NCBI GenBank assembly: GCA_026874595.1
Contig: CM049314.1
Coordinates: 38,237,229-38,301,228 of the forward strand
Direction of reading: 5' to 3'
DNA: 64,000 nt
From: Sipunculus nudus
Taxonomy: Eukaryota > Annelida > Sipuncula > Golfingiida > Sipunculidae
Shown: piece by piece, positions 36,264 through 46,486 of the stretch
How the letters are laid out: every line of letters starts with the position of its first letter
Position numbering within the stretch: the stretch's first letter is position 1
Position numbers and translations under genes: made by a program
Notes under the pieces: model-generated
What the model saw: only the letters and a program-made list of their open reading frames with translations
The model's database searches: none
What the model was told of the DNA's origin: nothing

Positions 36264-36999
36264 AATATCAACTGATTACAGGGACTTTATCAACAATACA
36301 CAAGAATGAGTTCACTTAACAGAACCCTGTACCATAGTAGACTGCCCTAACCCGAGCGACTGCTAATGTCAATCATACGAACTAACGAGTCTGCTCCTGT
36401 GCCCTATAATATTAAACGACAGGCACAGTTTGCCGCCGTAGCGTGCTAAAACTGGACCTCAGCCGTAGCCGACAAATCACCACCGCAGCGTGACTATACT
36501 ATAAAAAAAAACAGCCAGAGCTGTGAACAAATGACCACCGCAGTGACCATACAAAATAGCCGCAGCTATAAACAAATTACCACCGCAGTGTAACTACACA
36601 AGACAGCCGAAGCTGTTACCAAATTACTGCCGCAGCAGGAATAAACGAAACAAACACGGCCGCAGCGTGTCTGTACCAAACAGCCTCAGCTGTAAACAAA
36701 TCCGCCCTAGCGGGAATACACAAAACAAACACCACCGCAGCGGGAACATAAATAACAGTCGCAACTGTCAAAATAAAGTATACAGAAAACTACAAATACA
36801 CCACCTGACCTTGAGGAGTTGGCTCTTTACCTGATGATATCAAATGACACTACCTGCAACACAGTTGCACTCAAGGATTTCCATTTTACAGAGTGGACCA
36901 GACTGGACAATTAAACATCTCAATTGCTTGGAACTGTGCTTCTCCCTTAGATATATAATACTAAATAATTAAGAAATATCTCCCTCAGGAGATATCCTG
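36264..36999 (-). other. Untranslated leader of the LTR element
   Basis: Sequence between the primer binding site and gag. It carries the degenerate tandem repeat listed separately; no coding domain. Confidence 0.7.
36440..36775 (-). repeat. Degenerate tandem repeat in retroelement leader
   Basis: Six or seven imperfect units of roughly 45-50 nt alternate an ACCACCGCAG block with an AGCCGCAGCTGTAAACAAAT block. The two GC-rich cores are better kept than the AT-rich spacers. Confidence 0.65.
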
Positions 37000-37011
37000 G
37001 TCACGGCACCA
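37000..37011 (-). promoter_or_regulatory. Primer binding site, tRNA-His type
   Basis: On the minus strand TGGTGCCGTGAC begins two bases inside the 5' LTR. It is complementary to the 3' end of animal tRNA-His (GTCACGGCA plus CCA). The next bases diverge. Confidence 0.7.
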
Positions 37012-37013
37012 TT

Positions 37014-38261
37014 TGTCAAGGTTTAAACCCCAGGCAATCCTAAGGTACCTTGCCCCAGGTTCTTCCATCATCAAATAATCAAATACAGCACGTGGATGCA
37101 CAGTTCCATGCAAACAGAAACGAGTCAGCAAGTATTTATATTATATTTATTAACAAAAATACACTTATTTAGTATCTTAACGGTGCATAAAATCAGTGGC
37201 TCTGGCTTGGTTGCAACACGTCAAGGCATATGAATGAAAAGGGTCCTGAATGTGTCACGATACCAGTTAAATCTGCAAAGATTAGAGAGAAGAGACTTGA
37301 GACTTTATATGAGACTTCTTTAAAAATCTGAGCTACCTTAAGAGTTACTACTTTTATGCTTCTAACACTGTATACCAGTACAGATACGAATTAGATGTAG
37401 ATAATATTGCTTAAAAAAATATACACATTATCTAGTCAGTTTACAGGTTGAAAGAGTAACAATGGTAATACAAAGATACAAAGATAATACTGGTCTTCCT
37501 AGCTTTTACTTTATTATTGTATATATGGGCTACAATAAAGAAGGAGGTTCTGGAAACTTTTCAAGAAACAAATGTGGGACCCACCATAAATGCTGTATCG
37601 GTTATGCTGTACACATAGGCCTGGCACTGGCAGTCAGCCCTGAGGTCCTTTTGGTCCCTAGTACTTGGCCCACAGAATACCACACAGACGGCTCCTGAGT
37701 AGGTGTTTCCATTCTTGTAGTGGTTCTTACCAAACGGTTATGCCCATGTGCTGGCCTTAGGATTGATAAACCCAGTAAGAGTTGGCCTTATTGAAAGTTC
37801 AAATGTCCAGGTTCTGTTCCACTCTGTAAAACACATCTCTAGACCCCAAATTATGTACAGTTCATGGTGGGTGTACAGAGCACATCCTCATGCTACGAGG
37901 GTCTCAGGCCAACTGCCGTTCCTCTCCCCGAGAGCCAACTTGGACCCAGCATGAATTCCCCAAAAAGCCCCAGAACCAGTTTGTGAAATTATTGTAACCC
38001 TATCCTTGTTCAAGTCTTTTGTTAAAGAAACACCACAGAGTTGCTATGCTTCAGTGATCACTGTGCATCACTGAAAGAAACCCTACTCGAGTGGGGACTA
38101 TAGGAAAGCACAGGTTTGTTTTAAATGACTGGGGGGGGGGGGGTGTTTCTACCAGTATATGGGTGAACCAATGGGGGGGGGGATTTACACTTTGGAGGGT
38201 GGCAATAATAATAATATTGACTTTATTATACTTAACGTGTCATAGGGGCAATTCTGTGACA
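37014..38261 (-). repeat. LTR (5' LTR of the element)
   Basis: 1248 bp, with the same TGTCAAGG start and TGTGACA end as the left copy. The promoter driving element transcription should lie here. A poly-G run is at 38131-38143. Confidence 0.95.
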
Positions 38262-38266
38262 GTACC
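38262..38266 (+). repeat. Target site duplication, right (GTACC)
   Basis: One mismatch to the left copy GTATC. The bases that follow (TTCGATATAAAAAACC) match the block A sequence after its single GTATC. Confidence 0.75.
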
Positions 38267-39080
38267 TTCGATATAAAAAACCTAGACCATTAAATGAACG
38301 TTAAATATGAACATTAAATAATGTAACAGTTTTACTAAATAATTTAAAGAAAATAAACAAATCCGTAGAAATTTCCTGAATTTTAATACTGTTTCATTTC
38401 CTAATCAGTCTCGCTATTCCTAATGGATCATTCGTATTCTAACGTGTACAAATTATTTAAAACAGCAAGTAAACCAGTAATGTGATGGAATTGAGTAAAT
38501 CAATTTTATAGAATATTTTTGTACGAGTTTTTTTTTTTTTTCATTTTCATCGACCAAGATATACATGGTCGTCCCGGACTTGCTCCTATAGTTTCCGGTG
38601 AGCGCTATTGTTTTGTGACTCTATCACTCGTGCAGCACCCCAAGATGACAAGTCCAAACTTCACCCAAACTGGATTGTAGCTTTCATGCCTCTTGTCTGG
38701 AGCAAACTACATGAGAGATTTTACATCTGGGCTGTTTCACCATAGCTTTACTCTACACTGTGTCACTTGTGTTATCGTTACGCGTGTGTTATGAGATTTC
38801 GAAGACGCGTTCTGACCCTACATGTTGCATGTGAGCTCAGGAACCCCGATATTTACACAAATACTTGTTCGAAAATCATTTCCAGTATAATCTTACACGC
38901 AGGTGACATGTTTTTGATTCTATCAAGTGCCATATTTATACGTAGAAATATCGGGTACAACATTAACGAGTAAATGGTATACCTTGACACTTTTGTTTTC
39001 CTGGGCAAAATGTAATCGTATCATTTTACTTTGAAAACAAGTATACAATGAAGTACTTTTAATGTGTTCTAAGTATTCAG

Positions 39081-40861
39081 ATGAGGTCGCCCTGTTGATC
39101 GTTGGAGCCGGCGGTGTCGGTCTGCGGGGAACCAGGCTGCCAAGGCTGTAATGCCTAAAAACTTTAAAATCCTTGTAGCAGAGATGACGGAAAAAATGAA
39201 TAAAATTTTTAAATCTTTAAAATATAAAAATTGTTACGTGATGCTAATTTGAATCACATGTTTGTGAGAGACGATGTTTTTAAAAATAAAAATACCAGAG
39301 TAAATACTTCAAAGTCTATCTTAAGTGGACCCCATAAAAAGAATGCAAAGTAATAAACTGTGAACGAATCAAAGCAAAATCGAATAGATTTAAAAAAATA
39401 TCTAACATTAAAATTTCTGCTTCGTGGATTACAAAAAAGTAATGGGCTTTCCACATTGGGACAGACCGTTCTATATTGATAAAATATTACGCTTGTTTAC
39501 GTCCATGTCAAAGGAGTCCAAGTTCAAAGCCGCCCTCGATGCTGAAGCCGATGAAGTCATTCTTTCGAACCCTAAGGTAATTATCTCTATAGAAAAATTG
39601 GTAGATATGCAACTGAGTTTAGCGGAGTTTTCTTAATTTCTGGACGCATAATGAGAAAAATGACGCATTTTACACGATTTATAAACCTCGTTAAAAATTG
39701 AACGAATTAAAATAAATTAGATATGCAACGTTTTGTGTGATTAAAGAATTTTATGTAAATTTGGTCACTTTCACAAAGTTAATCAGTTACTTCTTCGAAA
39801 CAGCTACAGACGAGGAGAAAATTGCAGTCACTAAGGCCGCAATACCTAAAGGGTTGTCTGCTGTGGTGGACTTCGTTGCAAGCAATGGCACAGATCAAGT
39901 TACCTTGGGGTCAGTCATGAAGGTACATTTTTATATATATAGTTTGTATTAAAGTTTCAACATGTTCCTAGGAAATAAAAAATAATAGTCCATGAACGCC
40001 GGAATTCTTTCCAATGGGTGCCAAATAGGCAGCTAAATTGATTGATGGATTAGACATGTAGCGTTAATTCCTCAAAATAGGACAGCCATCTTAATTTTTA
40101 GCCTTTTTCTTTGTCATATATTCCTCATTCTTGATCATATCTAATAATCCAATTCAAAATCATAATACTAGGCAATAGAGTATCTTCCTAAAGTAATAAT
40201 TTATAAGGATAATGAGGAAAAATATATTATATGGATTTCGAACAGTTAATTGAATTTGTTTTGATTTTTTCACAGGGAGGAACTTTAATATCTGTTGGAC
40301 TTTTGAGGGCTTTTATTCCATCAATGCGTGCACATTGCCCATTAGCATGCTAACACTGCAAGGTTCACACACAGGTACAAAAGATGATATGGAAGAAGTT
40401 TGTAAGCTTATGGCAGCAGGAAAGGTTATTAAATGTTTTCATCAGCTAACGCAGTTTTATCTCTACTATTAGCAATCATAATACCTTCCTATAAATAGAA
40501 GTTCAGCATTAAAAATAAACAGACACGGCATTTAAAGATATATTTAACTAACCTTTACCACACCTTTAGTTAAATCTGCTTTCAAGTGACACTGGATAAC
40601 GGTTTGGGTAAACAAGTTTAACTTTTTGCCCTTTGCCCTATGACCCATTATGGCAACTTATAGTCTGAGTCGAGGGCTAAGCAGTTCGATAAGAAGTTTT
40701 CATTTCTTTAACAACACCGCTTTGTCAGTTATGTTTTTGGGGGAACACAAGACTCATGAGTACTAGATAGCGCTCGTTATTCGTGTATTAGAGATGTCAT
40801 GTTATAAACTCTTTTGACTTCTTTTAGAAACATAATGTCTTGAACACCATGTAAAGCATTT

Positions 40862-40914
<53 letters not shown>

Positions 40915-41325
40915 ATTCTTGCAACCTGTCATACAAGTGAAAATGTAAAACACAGAGGCAAAAATATCACATCTGTCCATACACAATAAAGAATTACAAA
41001 AAATACCATGTTATGACATATCAATCGGTAATATATCAGAATAATTCTACAAATATTCTTGGGTTCACACATATATGAGAATTATGAAGGACCTCGATGT
41101 GCCCTTGTTCGCTTTTACAAGTAGGTCCCATCAGTTCATATGTATATTACAAAAGCTGCTGTATACATTACAGATGATAATAATGGCAAACATAGGGTTC
41201 TTAACAATTTTACTTCAGATTACTTGACCACCCACAACCCACATGACCTTCGCTGAGGTAAACAAGGTCTTTGATCGGTTGCGAGCCGGACGATGAAGGG
41301 ACGCAGCATCGTGCGTTTTGTGTAA
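39081..41325 (+). pseudogene. Zinc-type ADH pseudogene
   Basis: Five exons match the ADH at 473-3362: 39081-39189, 39514-39576, 39804-39922, 40276-40424 and 41219-41325. Splice acceptors are kept, but the coding sequence is broken several times. One base is lost after the LIVGAGGVG motif, and the exon 2 donor GT is gone. Exon 3 is one base short, and a deletion follows ISVGL in exon 5. Exon 6 has an in-frame TGA near its start and a one-base loss before the final KGRS segment. The counterpart of exon 1 is absent, because the duplication junction lies just upstream of exon 2. Several conserved residues persist (ALDAEADEVI, SAVVDFVASNG), so the decay is fairly recent. Confidence 0.9.
40865..40908 (+). 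repeat. (TA)n microsatellite
   Basis: About 22 TA units in the last intron of the ADH pseudogene. Copy 1 has only a few units at the matching place (about 2940-2960). Confidence 0.95.
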
Positions 41326-41840
41326 AAAACGAAAAATCCTTTTAGTGTAAGATTAACAATATATACTCTATCTATGCATGTATGATCAAAGCTGGTCCCA
41401 GGCCAATTATTTTATCAAGACTGTATATATATGTAAGAAACGGTAAATGTCAGTATTTATATACCGTCAAATAGGCATTGTTATTGCTTGATATATGAGT
41501 GCACTGATTGGATAAAAATATGAATCCTACAGTTTTAAATAGGCTGATTTTGACCACAGGTTATTTTTCGTGGTACAATAATAATGAATTGGTCTTTGTA
41601 CACTGAATACAAGTCAGTGTTATGAAACTCTCTTACAGACCTGTTTTTTTTAAACATGGACGTTGGTGTTAAAACAGAATCCAGAGATAATCTTAAACCT
41701 ACAGAAACAGAGCCTGTCCATGCGAGATCCACCTGTGCAACCAACAAATAACAACCATAATTCAATAATTCCAAATCGGCGAACTTATGTTATTTAAATG
41801 AGTTCGATAAAGCCATTATGCAATGTTGTATTTGCCTATA

Positions 41841-41875
41841 ATTCTATCTATACTATAATTCTATCTATAATACTT
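41841..41875 (+). repeat. Two-unit tandem repeat, 17 bp
   Basis: ATAATTCTATCTATA occurs twice in direct succession. Confidence 0.8.
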
Positions 41876-42691
41876 GTTCAGTCAATATGCTTTCTGTTCT
41901 TCTAGTCTTAAGTCTTCTTTCATCCTATTGCACTTAGGTATGATAATCGAATAAAATGCCTTGATGTCTTCCTTTTTTCACAGCTATGTCTGCTCGCATC
42001 ATGCTTAAGACACAAAGGACTTGTATATAGGTTAATTATAATGATACCAGTTTGTCTGGGAATTAAAAAAAAAGCTTTATTTCTTTTGATAGTAACACAG
42101 CCCATGAATATTAAATTCGATGTTATTCAATGTCTCCATCATATAGGCCTTATATGATAGACATAAACAAAATGTCCCTGTAATAAATGAGGATTCATTA
42201 TACTCCCGATTCAGACCAGAAAACCTCGTCAACACTGTTGTTGTTATATTTCAAAACTCAACTATACACGAGAGACGTTCCAATAAGAAAATATGTATTA
42301 GACGACCAATTTCAGATTCTCCCTGCTGCTTTTATTCAATATAAAGCAGATCTAAATAAAATAAACACAGCCTTTTTTATACGAAAATTTTAAGGAGGGG
42401 AAGACATATTTAATTTGTGTTTCATTTGGTTGTTCCTTCTTTTTATCGATACATCAGCGTATTGCCTACGTTTATATTTGAACTTGACCTATTTAAATAG
42501 CCTGCTGTTATTGGATAGTTCAAACACTTGAGAATAAAATTCTCGCTTGTCCGTATCTCTGCCATGTATCGTTTGCGGCCCATATTCATAGGTTTATCAA
42601 TTTAACATAAACTGTACAAATATTTATTATACCTAATCCAAGCTCTCTCCGTGGCTCAGGTTGTGGCATTCAGTTGTGTCTATAATGTCAT

Positions 42692-42694
<3 letters not shown>

Positions 42695-42740
<46 letters not shown>
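42695..42740 (+). repeat. (TA)n microsatellite
   Basis: About 23 AT units. Confidence 0.95.
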
Positions 42741-42742
<2 letters not shown>

Positions 42743-45279
42743 TGTCGAGTTTACATTTTCCGCATAAACACTTTGTCACTGCAGTTTAAACATTAACAGT
42801 AGGACCAGGAGATGGGTTATATATTACAGGAGCCATTATTAGTATTTATTACACACTGAATACCAGAAACCTTGTTGTTAGATAAAAGTTGTACAAGCGA
42901 ATCGACATGGTGATTAAAAGGATAGACTGCATCTAATGGAGCCGGTAAGAGATCTCAAAGCCAGACAAAGTCAAGGACTCTGTCATGGATATATCACAGT
43001 TATAAATAATTCTCTGTATGTAATCCAATTTAACGTCTGGCGCCTAGCTTATTTTGTAAAACGCACACCCAATACATTATCCGTGGCCTGAGCAAGTGCA
43101 TTTTAGCACCCACATGAAATAGTATATGCCCAGCCTTAATTCTCTTACATTTTTGCGACTGTGTTATTACTATATCATGAATATTAATCTTTGTTACCAC
43201 GTTTTAAATATAAATCTTAATAAACATTTTTTTTATAATTCAGAAATATATCCTCTGTCAGGTAAATGGCTATAGGAAATATTGGTTTTGAATTTAAAAA
43301 CCCGAGTACTAATATTCCGCAATCCAAACAACTGATCCATGGTTCATGAGGCTCATCTGATTAGCACGGCGTTATAAGGTAACATTAGCAACTAAAATTT
43401 TATCATCTGAAATCAAATTCAAATTAACTTAAGCTGTAATCTTGACATTTGACCTACTGAACTGCAAGTCAACATAACTTTTTATAAAGGCCAGCTACCA
43501 ACCTAGTTTACCTAAAGCATCTATGTTATCCCTGGCCTACCCTGTATATACATGAAGGGACTGTAGTTAATTCCTGTTAAGGAAAGGATCTTATAAAGCC
43601 TTAGGGATATTAGCTGGTGTTAATAAACCCGGTCGGTAATGGAGGGCAAAAAAGAAGAAAAATATGTAACCTTAAGTGATTGGTTGCATATATTGAAGGG
43701 ACATAAGTTGCAAAACGCTCTTTCCAAAATACTGATTGGTCTTATTTGGCCACTAGATGTCCTTTATATTTTTATTAGGTACTGGGTGAGACTTATGTGA
43801 AAACCTTGATCCATCCATAATTGGCTTAAACAGGCTATATAAAAAGATAACAAGATCAAGGTCAAGGTCGCCAGTTTTTAATCCTCTACGAGAAATTTTA
43901 CTGAGGCCGAAGTGTGATGGACTCATTTTGCCTTAAACATTAAAACCAGGGTCACCAGTTTTGATCCTTGCCTAAAATCCTTGTAGAAACATCTCCCGTC
44001 TCAAATTTGGGGGAATGCTTTCGATACTGTGTTATATCAAAGATTAATTGATCAATATAACCGAAAGTTCCCAAGATAGTGACTTTAAGATAAAGGTCAC
44101 TATTTGATTCACCATTCCAAGAGCATGGTTGAAAAAAGTGTAGCTAAATTGTGTGAAAGAAGTGAGAAGGTGCAGCATTTTAACAGTTACAAACAGTTAT
44201 AACAAAATAAACCTAGAATAAGGCAGACCACACCTTAAAGATCAAAGCCGAGGTCATGGTTTTACTAAATATATTAAGAACATGAACATGGCGGGAACAA
44301 ATGGTGCCATATCGGAAGAACAATAAACAATACTCACAAACTCCATACGTTCAGAAGAAATTCTAAAGACCATGAACCATCATTGGTTGTTTGACCTTGA
44401 TGATCCTGGCGAAAGTCACCATATTAAGATCTCCCCAGAGCACGTCAATGTCGAAGACAAGATTTGCAGTGACTCTATTATCATGGGGTCCAAACATTTT
44501 TTTTTTAAATTTGATTTGAATATGGAAATCAGGTCAAGGTAAACCGTTTTCAACCTCATCCTATACTTTACTTATAAACAATTTATATAACGAAATTGGG
44601 AATATATTCAGTTTTTCATACAAGATGAAACTAAAGAAGAAAATCAAATGTGGTTGATTTATTTTAACAGTCTGAAGAAATAGATGAATGAACGTGTTAA
44701 AAATGAAAAAAAATACAGATGGCACCATCAGTCTTCAGGAACTGAAAAACTAGTCATGATGAATAAATACAAAGGTTTCAGTACAATAGATCAAACCTCA
44801 GCTGAGACACTGACACGACTGCTCTCGGTGGTCATAAAATAAGAGAAAAAGGCGTAAAAATCAAAATAAATACAGTTGGCGCCATCAGTCTTTATCAGCA
44901 CGTGAAAATTAATGGCCAAAAAGAAGAATGTGTTATGGCAATAATTATTGGGATACTAACGCTTTTGCATTAACATTGTGCGGTGTTAAAACAAACCCAA
45001 TACCCCGGAAAATACAGGCCTTCGTGACCTAATTTCAGGTTTCAAAGCTTTTCGAGGACCACTACGGGTATTAAGTGAGAAGTTTCTACATATCACCGTT
45101 ACGATTTATGCGATGTTAACTGACAACCAAACGATCGGACCCATGACGGACAAAGCATTATCCCTATTAATCGGATAACTAACTATGACTACAGTTTCTC
45201 AGCATGGCGAAATATTGGGCGTCAAGAAACCTGCTGAAGCATATGAAGAAAAATAATGCATCAAGTAAAGAAACTTACC
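42741..45279. other. No gene recognised; AAGGTCA-like motifs
   Basis: AT-rich and interrupted in all frames. Between about 43850 and 44550 there are several AAGGTCA/TGACCTT-like words (for example CAAGGTCAAGGTCGCC). They suggest an old degenerate repeat rather than regulatory sites. Two similar TACAGWTGGCRCCATCAGTC segments occur near 44717 and 44871. Confidence 0.4.
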
Positions 45280-45550
45280 GGGTTCTGTGGCTCAGGGGTA
45301 GAGCCCAGGTTTAACAGCCGGGAGATCGTGAGTTCGAATCTTAGCTGACGCGGCGAGATATTTTCCACCCCCCCCCCCCCCCCCATCACACTTAGTACCC
45401 CCACCCCCCACCCACCAGGGTTGGCGCTCTTCATGCTTAATGGGGAGACTGTGCCAAAAATCCATGTTTCACTCACAAACGAATACGTCTTTCGGGGGTT
45501 CCTCGGTGTTAGGACTTAGCAAAGGGGATAACATGAGTGGTATACAGATG
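45280..45550 (+). mobile_element. tRNA-headed SINE, plus copy
   Basis: The head 45280-45353 has an A box (TGGCTCAGGGG) and a B box (GAGTTCGAATC) without tRNA stem pairing. After a poly-C run (45368-45384) comes a body containing GTTTCACTCACAAA and TCCTCGGTGTTAGGACT. This body is shared with the minus-strand copy at 58780-59018. The length and two-part structure fit a SINE. Confidence 0.75.
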
Positions 45551-45749
45551 TACATAGTAAAGTAAAGCAGGCATTCAAAACTGGAAGCGATTACCTCCAC
45601 CAAAAAATTTAAAAGATGAGCAAAAGGTAAGAAAAGTTTCTGAACAGTTGAGCAAAAACACTCTTGTATCCTTCATTTGGTTGGCAATACGAAAACGTGC
45701 CTCAGCAGTTATATTAACGTATATGAAACTTAAAGCTTATACCTTAAAG

Positions 45750-46345
45750 ATATTAACGAGCAGAAACTGAGGGGCCGTCTGCAGTGGTGGGCTTCTTTTC
45801 AAATTATGCCACGGTCCAAGCTACTATTGGGTCTGTCATGAAGGTTCACGCATTTCTTAAAATATTATGTATAATTGTCCTACCACCATCTGTGAAGGAC
45901 ATATCCTAAAGATGTTTGTAAAACCTAAACCTTAAGAGATAATTGTATTTGTCTTTATAAGTAAAAAAATGTCTCTTTTGCAAAATAAGGTCGGGAATTT
46001 GTAATGAATCCTCTGCAGACAAAAAAAAAAGAATTTAGATATGAGACAATTCATAACGGAGTAACTATTTCAGCTTTAATCCATAATGGCACCCTCTATT
46101 GTGCCCATCCCATGATATAATAGCATTACAAAGAAAACATATGTTCAAATCCCGTCGTAATTTCAATTTAAAGAATGAAGAAATGTTCAATAACAATATA
46201 TATATATATATATGGGGGCAATTGCTCTTTTATGGTCTTTCCTGGGAGGTACGCTAATTTCTGTTGGACTTCACGGGGCAATTTGTTCAATTAATGAAAG
46301 TTTAGTGTCAATCATTATATTTACACTGGCTGGTTTACACAGGCT
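45750..46345 (+). pseudogene. ADH remnant, exons 4 and 5
   Basis: 45750-45843 retains GPSAVVGFFSNY and ATIGSVMK followed by a GT donor, with the middle of exon 4 deleted. 46245-46345 retains GGTLISVGLHGA and a degenerate end; its AG acceptor is lost. Exons 2 and 3 are not visible upstream. The exon 6 counterpart may be the fragment at 51247. Confidence 0.75.
46197..46213 (+). repeat. Short (TA)n tract
   Basis: About eight TA units just before the ADH exon 5 remnant. Confidence 0.9.
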
Positions 46346-46438
46346 GCGTATAATTTGGATTCCATATATCCCATTTTATACCATGCATTACATTTTCGAT
46401 GTATTATTTAGATAAAATATGCATCCTTTATATGTATG

Positions 46439-46441
<3 letters not shown>

Positions 46442-46483
<42 letters not shown>
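46442..46483 (+). repeat. (TA)n microsatellite
   Basis: About 21 TA units. Confidence 0.95.

Positions 46484-46486
<3 letters not shown>

Larger units (their letters stand above)
30337..38261 (-). mobile_element. Gmr1-like Ty3/Gypsy LTR retrotransposon, defective
   Basis: A 7.9-kb element with two long LTRs, transcribed on the minus strand (5' LTR at right). The order read 5' to 3' is LTR, primer binding site, leader with short tandem repeats, gag, protease, integrase zinc finger, integrase core, integrase C-terminus, reverse transcriptase, RNase H, polypurine tract, LTR. Integrase before RT is the Gmr1-type order, unlike standard Ty3/Gypsy. The RT and RNase H are nonetheless clearly Gypsy-like. 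In-frame stops sit at 34230-34232, 33738-33740, 32303-32305 and 32003-32005. Frameshifts lie near 33240, 33050-33120 and 32945. The element is therefore inactive on its own. The insertion site is known exactly from the empty copy in block A. Confidence 0.9.
20150..39018 (+). repeat. Segmental duplication block B (partner 8440-17268)
   Basis: The block begins inside the UGT coding region and ends where ADH exon 2 flank begins. It is colinear with block A apart from insertions at about 24892-25475, 25982-28421 and 30337-38261, and extra sequence near 22510-23000. I see no protein gene of the host between 20374 and 30336; short frames there are not conserved at codon level between A and B. Confidence 0.8.
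39018..42395 (+). repeat. ADH segmental duplication, copy 2 (partner 1065-4400)
   Basis: Exons, introns, 3' flank and about 200 bp of LINE remnant match copy 1. The left boundary is the junction with UGT-upstream sequence from block B. At the right, homology stops abruptly near 42395. The stretch 41326-42395 holds no gene. Confidence 0.8.

Noticed and set aside
36440-36775. CRISPR-like repeat array
   Set aside because: The units are degenerate, lack uniform spacers and lie in a retroelement leader of an animal genome.
30337-38261. Copia-type element, because integrase precedes RT
   Set aside because: RT, RNase H and integrase motifs are Gypsy-like (YIDDVL with FCVDFRKLN, GLSGYYRKFI, TDASDKGLG), which points to the Gmr1 arrangement instead.
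39081-41325. Second functional ADH gene
   Set aside because: There are frameshifts in exons 2, 3, 5 and 6, an in-frame stop, a lost donor and no exon 1.
43850-44550. Nuclear-receptor response elements (AGGTCA words)
   Set aside because: The words are degenerate and scattered through what looks like an old repeat, with no gene nearby.
45280-45353. Functional tRNA gene
   Set aside because: A and B boxes are present, but acceptor and other stems do not pair and a shared body follows; it is the head of a SINE.
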